From assembly GCF_002288925.2 (NCBI RefSeq), contig NW_022098063.1, positions 4,529,804 to 4,593,803 on the forward strand: a DNA stretch of 64,000 nucleotides. The letters run 5' to 3'. Each line of letters opens with the position of its first letter. The first letter of the stretch is position 1. A program made the position numbers and the translations under genes. The stretch is from Delphinapterus leucas. Taxonomy: Eukaryota; Chordata; Mammalia; Artiodactyla; Monodontidae. A model generated the notes under the pieces. That model ran no database searches. It saw only the letters and a list, made by a program, of their open reading frames with translations, and was not told where the DNA came from. Positions 24,381 to 37,220 of this stretch are shown piece by piece.

Positions 24381-24612
24381 AAATACCTAACATTTTTGAG
24401 TCCTCACTGTGTGGTAGGCTCTGTGTTAAGTTATTTATAAGTAAAGACTTTAATTTTCACAATAACCTTTTGAAAAACATGCCATGATTATCTCCATTTA
24501 AGTGTTAGGAAAATTGAGACATTGATTAAATTAACCTGACCAAGGCCACACAGCTAGTGAGTGATGGAGCTGGGATCTGAGTCCAGGGTTCTTCTGACTT
24601 TGAAACCCAGAA
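24380..24612 (-). mobile_element. MIR SINE
   Basis: A near full-length MIR in reverse: 'tcctcactgtgtggtaggctctg', 'aaggccacacagctagtgagtgatggagctgggatctgagtccagg'. This is one of the best preserved MIR copies in the window. Confidence 0.9.
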
Positions 24613-24800
24613 GTTAGAATCTCTCTAAAAGGCGAAAATGAACAGAAAGACATGAGTTCATAAATGAAGGAGAATGCCCGCTAAAGAAGACCGGTTGGAT
24701 ACACACAAATGTTACAGTGTTTAGTCTAGCTGATCCCTTAGTCCTCCCAGGGTGAAGCTCACCCCTGCTTCTGGGCCTCTGTTCTCATAGTTCTTACATT
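24613..24800. other. No gene seen
   Basis: Short unassigned stretch between MIR and L2 relics. Confidence 0.4.
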
Positions 24801-25110
24801 CTCAGATGTTCTCCCCTATCTTCTCTGCTTAGACCAATCCCATATTTCTTCAAGGGCTAAAAAAGACTCATCATGATGAAGGCAGCCTTGATCCAGCATC
24901 CTCATAGGCCCAGGTTTCTGTACTTTTTCATCACCCACTGTAATCCTAGCTCGCATCACTAAGTACTGGATGACATGCTTTGTCTATTATTTCTCATTTA
25001 ACTCTCCAGATAAACTATAAATTCTTAGAAGATGGAACTATATTTTATGTTCCTTTTGTATTTCTCACAGTGCCTGGTAGTTCTGCTGATTGATTATAGG
25101 GTTGGGGGCT
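24800..25110 (+). mobile_element. L2 LINE 3' fragment
   Basis: The stretch 'taaattcttagaagatggaactatattttatg' followed by 'cacagtgcctggtag' is the L2 3' end in sense. The upstream 200 bases are a diverged continuation. Confidence 0.65.
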
Positions 25111-26784
25111 ATTTTTAGAGTAGAATTAATTGCTGGTATCTAAAGTTCCGCAGGAAAGATTTGACCTTCCATTTTTCAAAACTTGTGGCAGGATAAAACT
25201 ACAGCGTTGAGAAACATCTTGTGAGTTCCAAATGCACTGGAGTATAAGGAAATTGAGAGGATGCTTGTAGTGCTGAAGAGTCATTAAAGATGCCTCCACA
25301 AGGGAGGATGTTGGGTTTGATAAGATCCAAAGCGACAGCAGGGAGAATCCAAAGATTCATAAGATCAGTCTGCACAGAGGAGTGTGAGAAACACGAAGGG
25401 CCGTTGTTTTTGTCTCAAGTGTTTCCCTTCCCAGCAAATGATCCAAAGGAATATGTGGTTTCAGAGCTTCCCTTCTGTTCTCCAGCTTTTGTGACACCCT
25501 GGCAAATGCAAAGTATTGTGCGTGCATGAATTTCTTAGTTGAACAGGAAGAACTCGGGAGGCAGTGACAAATATTTCACAGTAACTCCCTGGCATCTGAG
25601 ATGGTTTTCTGAGAGAACACAAGCTCCTATTTAGTGGATTCTCAGGGGACATCTGTGGGAGGAGCTTTCCATAGCAAATATGTACAGTCTCACCATCCCC
25701 ACAGTGCAAATGCCATGAGACTTGTAAAATCTGGTGCAAACCAAGAACAATTAAGGGAGAGTTAAGGAAGTCGTAAGGAAAACTCATGACCACCCACTTT
25801 GTCAAGAATACTGCATGGTAATTAATTACATAAATCATACATGGTGTTTTCAAGAAATCACAGAGTGTATGTAGCAGAAGGAAACTCAGGAAGGCAGCAG
25901 GTTGGGGTAAAGCAAAATCCGTATTACATTTATGAGGAAGTAAGAAGCACCTTTTGAGAACTGCTCATCTTGAAAAATATGACAGTGTCAGTCTTTAGAA
26001 AAAAAAAGGCAATCCAAAATACATCAGTCTTCAAATAGCAGTAGAAACCTGGATATGACTTTATTGAGAGTCTCCCCATCCCCCAAATTAAATCACAGTC
26101 ACATGTCTTAACAGCTAAAGAGCCATGGCTGCTTATCTTCTTGGCTGATATATTTAGATTGTGTTCAGCACATGCTTGGTGAATTTATACTTGCCAAATT
26201 AATTCAAGTTGACTTGAATAAGAGCTTAGTCATGTGGATCTCAAAGTGGATGAAAATGATTAATAATAAATGTCAGAATTTTAAATAATGAATGAAATGC
26301 AAGAAATGTAGATGAGAAGGCAGACTTTTGACACTATCTCTTTCCTTTCAGAGCAGTGTCTGTTTGCTCCACCCTCACCAAGGATGTAGGAAGGCTGCCA
26401 GGAGACGGATAGCTAGAGAATGATAATTATTTTGTGAGTTCATCTTGTCCCTTTGTATATGTGCACATGTGTAGGAATCATCTAGTTGTCTTAGGTGCTT
26501 TAGTTTCCTGAGTTCTGTGACTGCCCTTGGACCCTTTTCCATATTGTCTAGGACAATGAGAGTATCCAAGGTGGGATCCTGCCAAGCTCCCCTTGCCCCA
26601 GAACTTGCCAAAGGCCTCCAGCATGCTCTGAAGGTGGAGTAAGATAAGGTTATGGTTAGCCTGGTGTGGTGGGACTATGCAATGAAAAGCCCCATCTCCA
26701 ATCATGGCCACTGATCAGTTCTTCCTTCCTTCTCCTTGTATTTTGGCCATGCTTGTTCATCTCCTGAGCCTGTTGCTTCAAGTG
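25111..26784. other. No gene seen; single-copy-looking DNA
   Basis: About 1.7 kb without a recognised repeat. The 130-codon minus-strand frame at 25461-25853 has no domain and no coding-like context that I can identify. Confidence 0.5.
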
Positions 26785-27215
26785 CAGGAAATTCACTCAT
26801 GATTTAATGAATTAACTCAACAAAGATGTATTTTTCTGACATCAAGAAGAGACAAAGAAAAATGAGACAAGAAGTTCACAGTCTGGAGGAGCAAGAGCAC
26901 AACTACGGTTCAGGGAGACACATGCTATGTTAAATGTGTGCACAGCATGCATGGCTATGCAGAGGGGAGGGGCTTACTCCAGTCAGGAGAGCATATAAAA
27001 GGGTTAGGGCGGCTTTCACAAGGGGGCGATGCATGGAGTGAGGTCTCTTGAGAAGTGAGAAAAGGGCATTCTGTTCATTCATTCATCAAATATCTCTTTA
27101 GCACCTGCTAAAAATCTGGCATTTGACTGGTTGCTGGGGAAACATCAGTAAACAAGAACAGATATAGCAGGGCCAATCCAGACATGCGAGCAAGCAATCA
27201 AACAAACAAACTAAA
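26785..27215 (-). mobile_element. L2 LINE fragments
   Basis: The right part, from 27070 ('ttcattcattcatcaaatatc'), shows the antisense L2 terminus followed by the 'gctggggaaacatcagtaaacaagaaca' block. The left part (26800-27060) resembles more internal antisense L2 sequence and could be a second copy. Confidence 0.65.
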
Positions 27216-28640
27216 AGAAAGTGCTTTAGATTCTAAAATGAATCTTGCTCTAAACACCCTATTCTCTACCAGCAGGGGTGGAAGATGGGAGTAAACTTGC
27301 TAAAGTTTAAAGGTTGCTATTTCTTTTGGCTCAGAACAGTCTCTTGTAGGTACACTCAGTTTCCTTTGGGTACCTGGCTGGCCTTTCAGAGCTTTCCTCC
27401 CTTCCTTTTCTTTCTTGCTATGAAGCATCTGGAAACGGGTGGAGTTTATTTAACCTACTGGAGGTGTGGAGCTGGAGGTGGCGAAGTGAGTTTGATCCTG
27501 GGATTGTCCTTCTCTGTTGGTTCCTACTGAGCTCAGCTTGTCTCGCTCAGTTCCTGGGAACTGACTCTGTCATCACTTCATCTACTGGGTATACAGTGGA
27601 TAGTATTTGATCTTGGCACAGGGGATGTGTGATGATAATGGCTTAGGAGCTTTCATATCTCATTCTACTGAATAGGCATCACCTGAGTTCTTACTACGGA
27701 TGTGTTACCTGTAAGGTCGAATTATGACACCTCCAAATCTCGACTACTCTAGATTATGACTCCTGCACTCTTTGCTGTATGGACATTTCAACCTTCACCT
27801 TAACAGACTCTTAGTTTCTACCCTCAGCCATCTTCCTTGCCCTCTTCCACCTCTTCTGTTTGGAGTATTAATAGGACTTTAAGTTCCTTCTACATAACAT
27901 GGAAGACAGGGGAGACTTGGGGGCACCATTTTCCTTTTTACTCTGCTGTGCTGCCTTCCCACGATTCTCAATGGAAATTGGGGTTCAGGCTCCTATTGAT
28001 TTTGGCTTCCCTCTCAACCTCTCTAAGATTTCTATCTTCTTGACCCACTCCCCATGGTTAGGGGGCCCAAGCATCATCTTTACCCTAGGTCTATACTGGC
28101 TCTTTCCTTCAACAGGAAGAGCTATGTATTACTTCCATGGACAACTGAGAGCCTCCTTTGTGTCATATCCTGAATTCTCTCTGTCTACAGCTTGTGGTAA
28201 AATTCTGTTAAATCCCTAAGTTTTGTTCTTGGTATGTAAAAGGATGCTTCTGAAAATTATAAAACTTTTCTTTAAAAGGAATAAAGCCTGGCTTTTAACA
28301 TTATTGTGTCATGCTGGCCTCAGAAGCTAATTTTAGAGGAAAAAATCTGAACATTTTTTCTTCATTGCATTTCTGCTATATCGATTCTAATGATTCCTCA
28401 AGTATTATTTGCTTCAGAATTGATAGAGGGGAGTTTGACATAAGAAAGAAGAACAAAAGAGGACTTATTAACATATTATGCAAATTATTTTCCCACAAAC
28501 CAGATAAGTTACTGTATCTGCTTTCACCGAGTTTATATTTAGTCTCAGGAAACTAAACATGTAAGATGTTTCCTGATACTGGTAAAAGCAATTAAGATAA
28601 TACAAGAAGTAACGTGATAGAGTATGACTTCGTGTGGGGT
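27216..28640. other. No gene seen; single-copy-looking DNA
   Basis: No recognised repeat. Two overlapping plus-strand frames around 27837-28219 are pyrimidine-rich and lack a recognisable domain. Confidence 0.45.
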
Positions 28641-31600
28641 TGGGATGGGGGTTCCCTTTAGACTGCCTTTTGTGCTTTGTTGTTATTCATTTTAGTCTAC
28701 ATATATTTAATACCCCACACTTATTGTTTTGTAAAATTATTATTTGTTTTTATTTTCTATTACAGTTACCTTTTCTTTGCTGTTTACTCATTCTTGCATT
28801 TTAATGTTTTTGTCTGGGATTTTTGCCTTATACTTAAAGAATTCCCTTTAGTATTACTTTTTGGAGTTGGTCTGATGTTGATGATTTCTTTCATGTTTTG
28901 TTTCTCAGAGAAGTTCTTATGTCGATTTTCTCTGGGTACAGAATTCTAGACTGACATTGCATTTTCTTCTGGCCTCCATAACTTCTGCTAAGAAGTCAGT
29001 TATCTGGATTATCCAATTTGTTGGCAAATACTTTTTCATAGTTGTCTCTTAATGATTCTTTGTTTTTCTGTGATATAAGTTGTAATGTCTTTTCTTTCAT
29101 TTCAGATTTTATTTACTTGAGTCTGCTCTCTTTTTCTTAGTCTAGCTAAAGGTTTGTTCATTTTGTTTACCTTTTCAAAAAACCAGCTCTTATTTTTGTT
29201 GATTTTTCTATTGTTTTTCTGGTCTTTATTTCACTTATTTCTGCTCTGATCTTTATTTCCTTCCACTAACTTTGGGCTTAGGTTGTTCTTCTTTTTCTAG
29301 TTCCTTGAGGTGTAAAGTTAGATTACCCATGTGAAGTCTTTCTTTTTTCTTAATATCGGCATTTATCACTATAAACCTCTCTCTTAAAATTGCTTTTGCT
29401 GTATCACACAGGTTTTGGTATGTTATGTTTCCATTTTCATTTATTTCAGGATATTTTTTGATTTCCCTTTTGATTTCTTCTTTGAACCATTGGTTATTCG
29501 GGAGTGTGTTCTTTAACTTTCATATATTTGTAAAATGTCCAGCTTTCCTCTTGTAATTGATTTCTAGGTTCATACCACTGTGGGAGAAGATACTTGGTAT
29601 GAATTCAATCTTAAATATTCTTAGCTTGTTTTGTGACCTATCATATGATCGATCCTGGAGAATGTTCCATGCACCCTTGAGAATAATGTGTATTCTGCTT
29701 CTGTTGGATAGAATGTGCTATATAAGTCTGTTAGGTCCATTTCGTCTAACGTATGGATTATGTCTGTTTCCTTTTTGATTTACTGTCTGAATGATCTGTC
29801 CTATTGTTGAAAGTGGGATATTGAAGTCTCCTATCATTATTGTATTGTTTTCTGTTTCTCCCTTCAGATCTGTTGGTGTTTACTTATAATTAGGTGCTTC
29901 ATTGTTTGGTGTGTAAATTGTATATTTACTATTGTTATATCTTGATAAATTGACCCCTTTATGATTATGTAATAATTTTTTTTGGTCTCATTACAAGTTT
30001 TGATTTAAAGTCTATTTTGTCTGATAGAAGTATAGCTACCCCCACTCTTTTTTGGCTTCCACTTGCATAGAATATTTTTTCGATCCCTTCACATTGAGCC
30101 TGTGTGTCCTTAAAGCTGAAGTGAGTCTTTTTAGGCAGTATATAGTTGGGTCTTGTCTTTCTTTATCCATCTAACCCCTCTATGCCTTTGGATTGGAGAA
30201 CTAAATCCATTTACATTTAGAGTAATTATTGATGGTTAAGGACTTCCTGATGCCATCTTATTGTTTGGTAGTTCCTCTGTTCCTTTCTTCTTCTCTCACT
30301 GCTTTTGTAGTGGTATGTTCTGATTCCCTTCTCTTTCTTTTTTGTGGAAAGAGAGAAAGGTTTTTGCTTTGTGGTTACCATGAAGCTTACATAAATTATT
30401 TATAATATAACAATCTATTTTATACTGATAACAACTTAACTTTGTATACAACAACTCTGTCCTTTTATTCACCCTTTTATGTTTTTAATGTCACAATTTA
30501 CATCTTTTTAAATTGTGTATTCATTAACAAATTATAGTAGCTATAACTTATAGTAAATTTAAAAATATAAAATATAGTAGATATTGTAATTACTCTTGTC
30601 TTTTAACCTTATACTGTAGTTTAAGTGGCCAACATACCACCACATTATAGTATTAGAATATTCTGAATTTGACTGTATATTTACCTTCACCAGTGTGTTT
30701 TATATTTTCATGTTACTAATTAGTGTCCATTAATTTCAGCATTTTTTGTAAGACAGGTCTAGTGGTGATGGATTCCCTCAGCTTTTGCTTGTCTGGGGAA
30801 GTCTTTATTTCTGAAGGATAACTTTTCCAGATAGAGTATTCTTGGTTGGCAAATTTTTTCTTTCAGCACTTTGAATATATCATTCCCATTCTGTCATGGC
30901 CTGTAAGGCTTCTGCTGAGAAATTCACTCATAGCCTTAAGGGGATTCCTTTATAGGTTGCAATCTTCTTTTTCTTGATGCTTTTAGGATTCTCTCTTTGT
31001 CTTTGATTATTGACAATTTTATTATAGTGTGTCTGGAGAGGATCATTTTGGTATGAAATTAGGGAGTGACTTATTTGCTTCAAGAACTTGGATGCCCAAA
31101 TCTTTCTCCATGTTTGGGAGGTTTTCAATCATTATTCCTTTAAATAAGCTTTTTGCCATCTTCTCCATCTCTTCTCCTTCTGAAACTCAAATTATACACA
31201 CGTTGGTTCTTTTCATGGTGTTCCATATACTTTCTTCACTCTTTTTTATTCTTTATTGTTGTTCTCCTCTAACTGAGTAGTTTCAAATTTCCTATCTTTC
31301 AACTCACAGATTCTTCTGTTTGGTCTACTCTGGTTTTGATGCTCTCTATTGCAGCTTTCATTTTATTTGTTGACTTATTTAGCTCCAGAATTTCTGTTTG
31401 GTTCTTTTTTTAATGATTTCTATCTCTTTATTAAATTTCTTATTTTTTGTGTGTGTATTGTTTACTTGATTTTGTTGAATTGTCTTTCTTGTTTTCTTGT
31501 AACTCACTGAGTTTACTTAAAAAAAAAACAACAATTTTGAATTGTTTATCAGGTAAATTATAGCTCTCCGTCTTTGGTTTCAGTTACTGGACGATCATTG

Positions 31601-32790
31601 TGATCCTTTGATGATCTCATGTTTCTTTGATTTTTCATGTTCCTTGGAGTTTTGCATTGCTGTCTTCACATTTGAAAGCATAGTCATTTCCTCCAATCTT
31701 TACTAACTGCCATCGTGGGGGTAATACTTTCCATCAGTGCTGCTTAAGATTTTGAGGTTTCTCAGCCATTGTATGGATACATCTGCTCCATGCTTCTTGC
31801 TCCCTGTTCTGGCAGAATTCTTAAATGTGTATATCTTGATCCTACAACACACCTGTCTAGCTGCTGCTATCTTCTCTTTTGTTTTCTTAATGGTGACACT
31901 GTAGCTTAAGTTTGTGGGTTCTCCCTGGCCTACAAACCCTGGCCTGCTTTTTGCATGTGCTTCCTAGCTATTTATCAAAGCTCACTCTTGCTGTCATGCT
32001 CAGGAGTGTACACAGGGAGCTGGTACAGAGTGAGGGGTATATGTGGGTAAGGCATGAGGAGCATTGGGGGTGTGCACCTACCAGTTGGAATCTGTAGGTG
32101 ATGGTTTCCCCGTGGCTTGTGGACTGGCTTCCTGATGGAGTCTACAGTGCAGTCAGCAGGAAGCATGTCCCTTTAATGCCCTCCAAGAATTTTAACGACC
32201 ACTTTCCCAATATTGTCCCTCCCCACAGTTATAGAGAATCTGAGCTGCAGGAGAAAAATGAGTCTCTTTGGCAAAAATCTGCACAGCTGGGGAAGCCAAG
32301 TGATCACTCACCTGCTCTCCTTTTCTCCCTTGCTGGAGAAATTACAGGGCAAGAAGGTTTTGCTTAGTTCTAAGCTATGATGCCTTGGGGGAGGGGTGAT
32401 ACATGCAAGATCAAGCTGTTTCTCTTACCTACTCCAAACTCATACTTTTTTTCCTTCAGTGGAGTGCTGGAACTTCTACTCTGGAAACCTAGATTTCTAC
32501 AAAGGCTCTCTTGTCTGTGGTGACTGCCCAAGTCAATGTTCTCTGCTTCCTGTACAGTGGCCAAGAGGGGCTGGAACTAGTTCACAGGCCACTGCAGGGG
32601 CCACAGCCATGGAGGTCTCTCTGCCCATTACTTGATACACAGGTGGGTGAGACTCCTCCAGAGTCCCCTGGTGTATGGTGCCACAACTCCCACAGAAGCA
32701 CTTTTGTTAGTGGATGAATCTCAAATTTTTGTCATTGTGGGGGTAGACAAAAGAAGAGGGACAGCCTATGCCACCATATGCTGACCTTCT
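28640..32790 (-). mobile_element. Long old L1: ORF2 part, ORF1 region and 5' UTR
   Basis: About 4.1 kb of antisense L1. From left to right: ORF2 between reverse transcriptase and endonuclease (29020-30240, with 'aaaaaaccagctcttatttttgttg' near 29178), a middle region (30240-30720), ORF1-proximal sequence (30720-31560, with 'ttggttcttttcatggtgttcc' near 31203), then a GC-richer 5' UTR (31680-32790). The 3' half of the element is absent. The segment at 28640-29020 resembles 30730-30930 and may come from a second L1. Many stops; not active. Confidence 0.8.
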
Positions 32791-32814
32791 CTGTCTTTCT
32801 TCTTTTTTTAAATT

Positions 32815-33210
32815 GTGGCCATTTAATGGCTGGGAGGTGATGTCTTATTGTAATTTTAATTTGCATTTCTCTGATGATTAGCATCGAGGAGGATCTTTTC
32901 AAATGCTTGTTGGCAATTTGTATATCTTTTTTTTTTTGAGAAATGTCCATTCATATCATTTGCCTATTGTTTTAATTAGGTTATTTGTGTTTTTTCTTTT
33001 TTTCTCTTTTTGTTTTTTTATTGTTGAGTTATAGGAGTCTTTATGTGTGCTGGTTATTAACCCCGTATTAGATATATGATTTATAAATATTTTCACACAT
33101 TTTATAGTTTGTCTTTTCACTCTGTTGGTTGTTTTCTTTGATATGTAGAAGTTTTAAAATTTGATGTAGTGTCATTTGTCTGTTTTTGCTTTTGTTGCCT
33201 GTGTCCCTTT
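32815..33210 (-). mobile_element. L1 ORF2 3' end fragment
   Basis: The order 'aattttaatttgcatttctctgatgattag', 'gagaaatgtccattca', 'ttgtctttcactctgttg' type blocks and 'ttttgttgcctgtgtcc' is antisense L1 ORF2 C-terminus. It abuts the 5' UTR of the previous L1 and so is a separate fragment. Confidence 0.85.
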
Positions 33211-33905
33211 AGCCTTTTTTTGAAGCCCAAGTACACAGCTCCCCATTTAGCTACAGTAATAGGACTGGAACACATACCACTAAGCACACAGAATTAATGT
33301 CTGTGCTCCATCTTCTGAAAGGCAGTCATTTTGTAAGGTTCAGGCAGGGCAATCCTCTTCACCTTCCTTTGACTGAAATGCCATTGAACTACTCAGCTGT
33401 TTTTACAAGATAAAAGCAATTACCTTAAAATTTGAAATTACAGGTGGTAGAGCAGTTTTGGTGAGAATGCTTCAGACTAGAAAAGTTTTAGAAATGTGTG
33501 AAGGATATATAAGCCTTTCTTTCCCTTCTAATGTCCTGAAATTCTTTCTCTCATTATAAGTGTAAGTGTCTGTATACATGGTTTGGAAACATGTCTAAAC
33601 TTTCAGTTCGATAAATTATTATTGTTTTTTTTTTTAAAGTTGCTAATTAAATTGCGGGCTGAGTTTCACCTAGTCATAGTTTTCCAAACTTTATTTGTGT
33701 AATATTTATGTACCATACAAGATTTCTCAATCCAATATTACCTCTACTATCATTATTTTATTTAATTAAAATTTTGATTTTAAATGGAGTCACAAAATTC
33801 GACTTAACATTTCTGAAATAATTTGTTACAACACATTAAATTAAACATATAAAAATAAAAATAAAATTTGTGTATGACCTAAAATGACCTTGTGTGGAAT
33901 GCATA
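33211..33905. other. No gene seen
   Basis: AT-rich, unassigned. A T-rich run lies near 33626. Confidence 0.45.
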
Positions 33906-33909
33906 CCAG

Positions 33910-34830
33910 ACTTATCTATTGGCTCACCATTATCTACTAGGTGCTGCAAAGTCACCTCAAACTCAGCTCCAAACTCAGGCTGCACCAATCTCAATCACCC
34001 TCATCAAACTCTCCCAGTGTCTCTTATCTCAGTGAACAGGACCATCCTCCATCCAGCTGCTCAAGCTGGAAACCCAGGAATCATTCTACCCCTACCTTAC
34101 CCACCCCCATATCCACCTTACCCACTCCCCCCACCCCCGCCCTGCACCATATCCACTATATGTAATCCATCATCAAGTCTTGTCAATTTTACCTCCTAAA
34201 ATTTTACCTCTTGGATCCATCCTAGTCTGAAATAACATTATCTCAGTCCTACCCTCCTGACCGGTGTTGAATGATGTTTCAGTCACCCTCCATTTGGCCC
34301 TAAATACTGCAACCAGATTGCTCATTTCAAAGAACAAAATCCTTAACAAGACCCTTCTGCACCTCCAGCCTAATTTCACATGGTATTCTTTCCCAGCCTC
34401 TTTCACAGCTATGGGCCTCTCTCAACCTCTTTTGCGCCTTACACTCTGTCTGGTTATGGGATATTTTCACATAGTCCTCTCCCTTCAAAACCTTTCTCTC
34501 TTTTATGCATTCTTTAGCTCAGTTACTTCCTGCTCCTCTTTCAGGTTTCAGCTCAGTTCCTACCTGCTTAGGGAAACTCTTTTGACTTCAATAACTAGGT
34601 TAAACTGACTTATTTTCAGTTCTCCTACTGCTTCAACTCTACTTCATTCCACTCACCAAACTTACAATTTTACATGCATTTATGTATTAATTTGGCTAAC
34701 GTTTGGCTCCTTCATTAGACTGCAGGGCACGACCTGTGTCTATTTTGCTCTTTCTTGTAAAACTGGTGCCTGTCATGGTTTCTGGCACATAGAATGGCCT
34801 CCCTAAATATTTTCTGAATGGATGGATTCA
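33910..34830 (+). mobile_element. Long L2 LINE fragment
   Basis: Over 900 bases in sense, in L2 order: 'ccatccagctgctcaagctggaaacccaggaatcattct' near 34050, a C-rich run at about 34090-34140, 'caaaatccttaacaagacc' near 34335, 'cagtgctctttcaggtttcagctca'-type block near 34530-34560, then 'gcctgtcatggtttctggcacatagaa' near 34768. Open frames at 33894-34199 and 34264-34608 are decayed L2 ORF2 or shadows. Confidence 0.85.
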
Positions 34831-35585
34831 TAATGGGTTGTGGAGATGGAACATGAGAAAGACACATTAGGCTGCAGGATTTGCCAAGGGAAGAAATTCA
34901 GTGAGAACCCAGTTTTAAATTTTCCCCAAGAACAGATTGGTTACATAGGCAAGGAACTGTTTGGGAAGCTTCTCTCATCAACTCTTTAAAGATTGATTGA
35001 AACATAATCAAACATTGAGTTTGACAGATGTTTCAGAGAAAAGAGGAAGGAAAGCAGAAATAAAAAGACAGATATTGATCAATGAGCACAATGTTGAGAA
35101 ATTGGAGGAAGCCTGGAAGGAGAGTTGAAAAATAGGTTAGAGGTAGAGTCTGGGAGTAAGAGCTGAAACACTGGGCTTAATCTGAGGAATCAATGACTGA
35201 GGTGTCATTTAGCAAATGCCCTTAACATACCACTGTGCCGACCAGAGCCAGAGAAAATGGAATGAAATTGCACATAGAGAGTTCTGTTTGATAAAGGAGG
35301 GTCTTCTTGTCTTTATGGATGACTACACCATGGAACAGACCAATAGGGAGGGCTGATAAATCTTGGAGATCCTTTAGGAATGGAAAAGACAACCATTTAT
35401 CTCGAGTAAAGGCAGGTGATAAACTAGTCTCACTCAACTCCTTTGTGCTTTTGGAATTGATGGTTGTCTCACTAAGGAATTTTTTCCCACCTTTTCTGCT
35501 CAAATCTACTCATAGAGGCAAGAGTTTTATCTAGGAATACATTACAGTAAAGGAAATGCTCAGCTATTTCCACCTTACAAAGGAA
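34831..35585. other. No gene seen
   Basis: No repeat recognised with confidence. The overlapping frames at 35222-35534 on both strands have no known domain. Confidence 0.45.
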
Positions 35586-35879
35586 ATAAAAATCTTTCAA
35601 CCACAGGGTCCTTTTGAGCTGCCATCCTGTCTATCTTCTCTTTTCAGGCAAAGCTCCTTAAAGACTTGTCTGTGTTTATCCACCTCACTTCTCCACTTAT
35701 TCCTCTACCCACTGCATCCTGACTTCTTCTCTCCAGCACAGACCAACGCTACTAACGTGGACACTCTCATTAGCGTATTCAAAGGTGTACTTTTTATCCC
35801 TTATCTTACTAAAACTTGTAAGAGCAACAACATCCCTTGACCAGTCTCCTTCTTGAAACACTCTGTTCCTCAGATTTTT

Positions 35880-36062
35880 TGTTGCTATTTTTTTTATTGT
35901 AGTAAAATGTATATAACATAAAATTTGCCATTTAAACTATTTTAAAGTGTGCAATTCCATGACATTAACTACATTCACAATGTTGTTCAACCATCACCAC
36001 TATCTATGTCCAAAATTTTTCATCACTACTAACAGAAGCTCTGCATCCATTAAACAATAACT
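35880..36062 (-). mobile_element. L1 3' UTR fragment inside L2
   Basis: Antisense L1 3' UTR: 'attgtagtaaaatgtatataacataaaatttgccattt', 'ttcacaatgttgttcaaccatcaccac', 'tccattaaacaataactcc'. A short, 5'-truncated insertion of the L1M class. Confidence 0.8.
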
Positions 36063-36102
36063 CCTCATCTTCTCTTGGATTTTGTGACACCATACTCTTC
36101 TA

Positions 36103-36165
36103 GTTCTCCCTCTCTCTCCCTCCCCACTCCCTCTTTCTCTCCCCCTCCCTTTCTTCCTTCTTAGG
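36103..36165. repeat. CT-rich low-complexity tract
   Basis: About 60 bases of C and T only, apart from a few bases, with CTCC/CTTT units; a polypyrimidine tract on the plus strand. It is responsible for an Arg/Gly-rich minus-strand frame that is not a gene. Confidence 0.9.
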
Positions 36166-36400
36166 CTTCTTAGTGGGTGTCTTTTTCTTTGTCCATTACT
36201 TAAAATCTGCACTTTTTGGATACTGTCCTAGACTCTTGTCTCTTTTTATTACATACATTTTCTTCGGTAAATCTCTATCTGTTCTGAAGCTTCAATGAGC
36301 ATCTAAAGCTCAGATCTCTTTCCTGAGTCCTTTGATATAATTTCCTACTTAACTCTTGCCACCCACCAATGCTACCAGCTTTTTTGTCCCTATGTTTTAC

Positions 36401-36820
36401 ATTATTTGTATTTTTTTGCTTTATGTTATTTTTTCTTTAGCAGCATCCGGTTTGCCTCATGATTAGTGAGTAGCTAAACAAATTGAAAATATCTGACTTT
36501 ATTATCAATCTTTACTACAAAACTGTAAGATCTTTGAACCCTGGGAAGCACATCTTGTTCAGTGTATTATTCCAGGACCACCCCCAGTGAGGCCTGTTGA
36601 GACCCTCATATACCATGAAAGGAGCTAAGGGTGCTGGACCTTGAGTGCATGGAACAGGAATTTTAACTCAGGTGGTCCAATTCCAAAGTTTGAAACTTCA
36701 CCTCACCAAAAATCAATTATTGTTAAGCGAATTTAAAAAGCATTGGAATATATGCCATTCATAAAAACCCTTCCTTTTCTTGGAGAGCTTTACATAGATC
36801 ATGACTTGTGTGTGATTTAC
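36401..36820. other. No gene seen
   Basis: Unassigned AT-rich DNA. Confidence 0.4.
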
Positions 36821-37220
36821 TGACTGGTACAACCTGATTGCTCCTCTTGTTTTTCCAGTGAGACTGTAAATTCCTCAGGGTAAGGAGAGTGCTTTGTTGT
36901 CTTTTTTCATCCAGTTTTATTGAGATATAATTGGCAAAGTTTTAGTTTTTTCTTTTCCTTACCTTTGCAACTGCATTTCCCTATACTTGGAATTTATTTC
37001 TCTCTTTGCTTACTTTTCTTCATATTCCTAAGATCTCAGCTTGGAGGTTACTTCTCCAGGGAGCTGGTTGGAAACTCCTCCTAACTTCTCTTACTAAGTT
37101 GTCATTGCCAGTCTTCCTTGCTGGTCCCTAAATTCCATGACTGGTATAGGTGAGAACTAACATATCTATTCTGTATTTCCAGTTTCAGCTCATAGTAGGC
37201 AATCATTAACTATTTGACTC
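36820..37220 (+). mobile_element. L2 fragments around an L1 3' terminus
   Basis: The part at 36860-36905 ('gagactgtaaattcctcagggtaagg') is an L2 3' end in sense. The part at 36910-36945 ('catccagttttattgagatataattggcaaag') is an antisense L1 3' terminus. The part at 36950-37220 is again L2 in sense, from a more internal region ('aagatctcagcttggaggttacttctccaggga'). At least two L2 copies are needed to explain the order. Confidence 0.6.

Larger units (their letters stand above)
35590..36400 (+). mobile_element. L2 LINE, split by an L1 3' end
   Basis: The left part (35590-35877) and right part (36063-36400) read as successive segments of L2 ORF2. Clues are 'acttgtctgtgtttatccacctcacttctccac' on the left and 'aagctcagatctctttcctgagtcc' on the right. 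The L1 3' end between them is younger. Confidence 0.65.

Noticed and set aside
25461..25853. 130-codon minus-strand frame
   Set aside because: Single-copy DNA, but no domain, no neighbouring exons and no sign of coding constraint that can be seen here.
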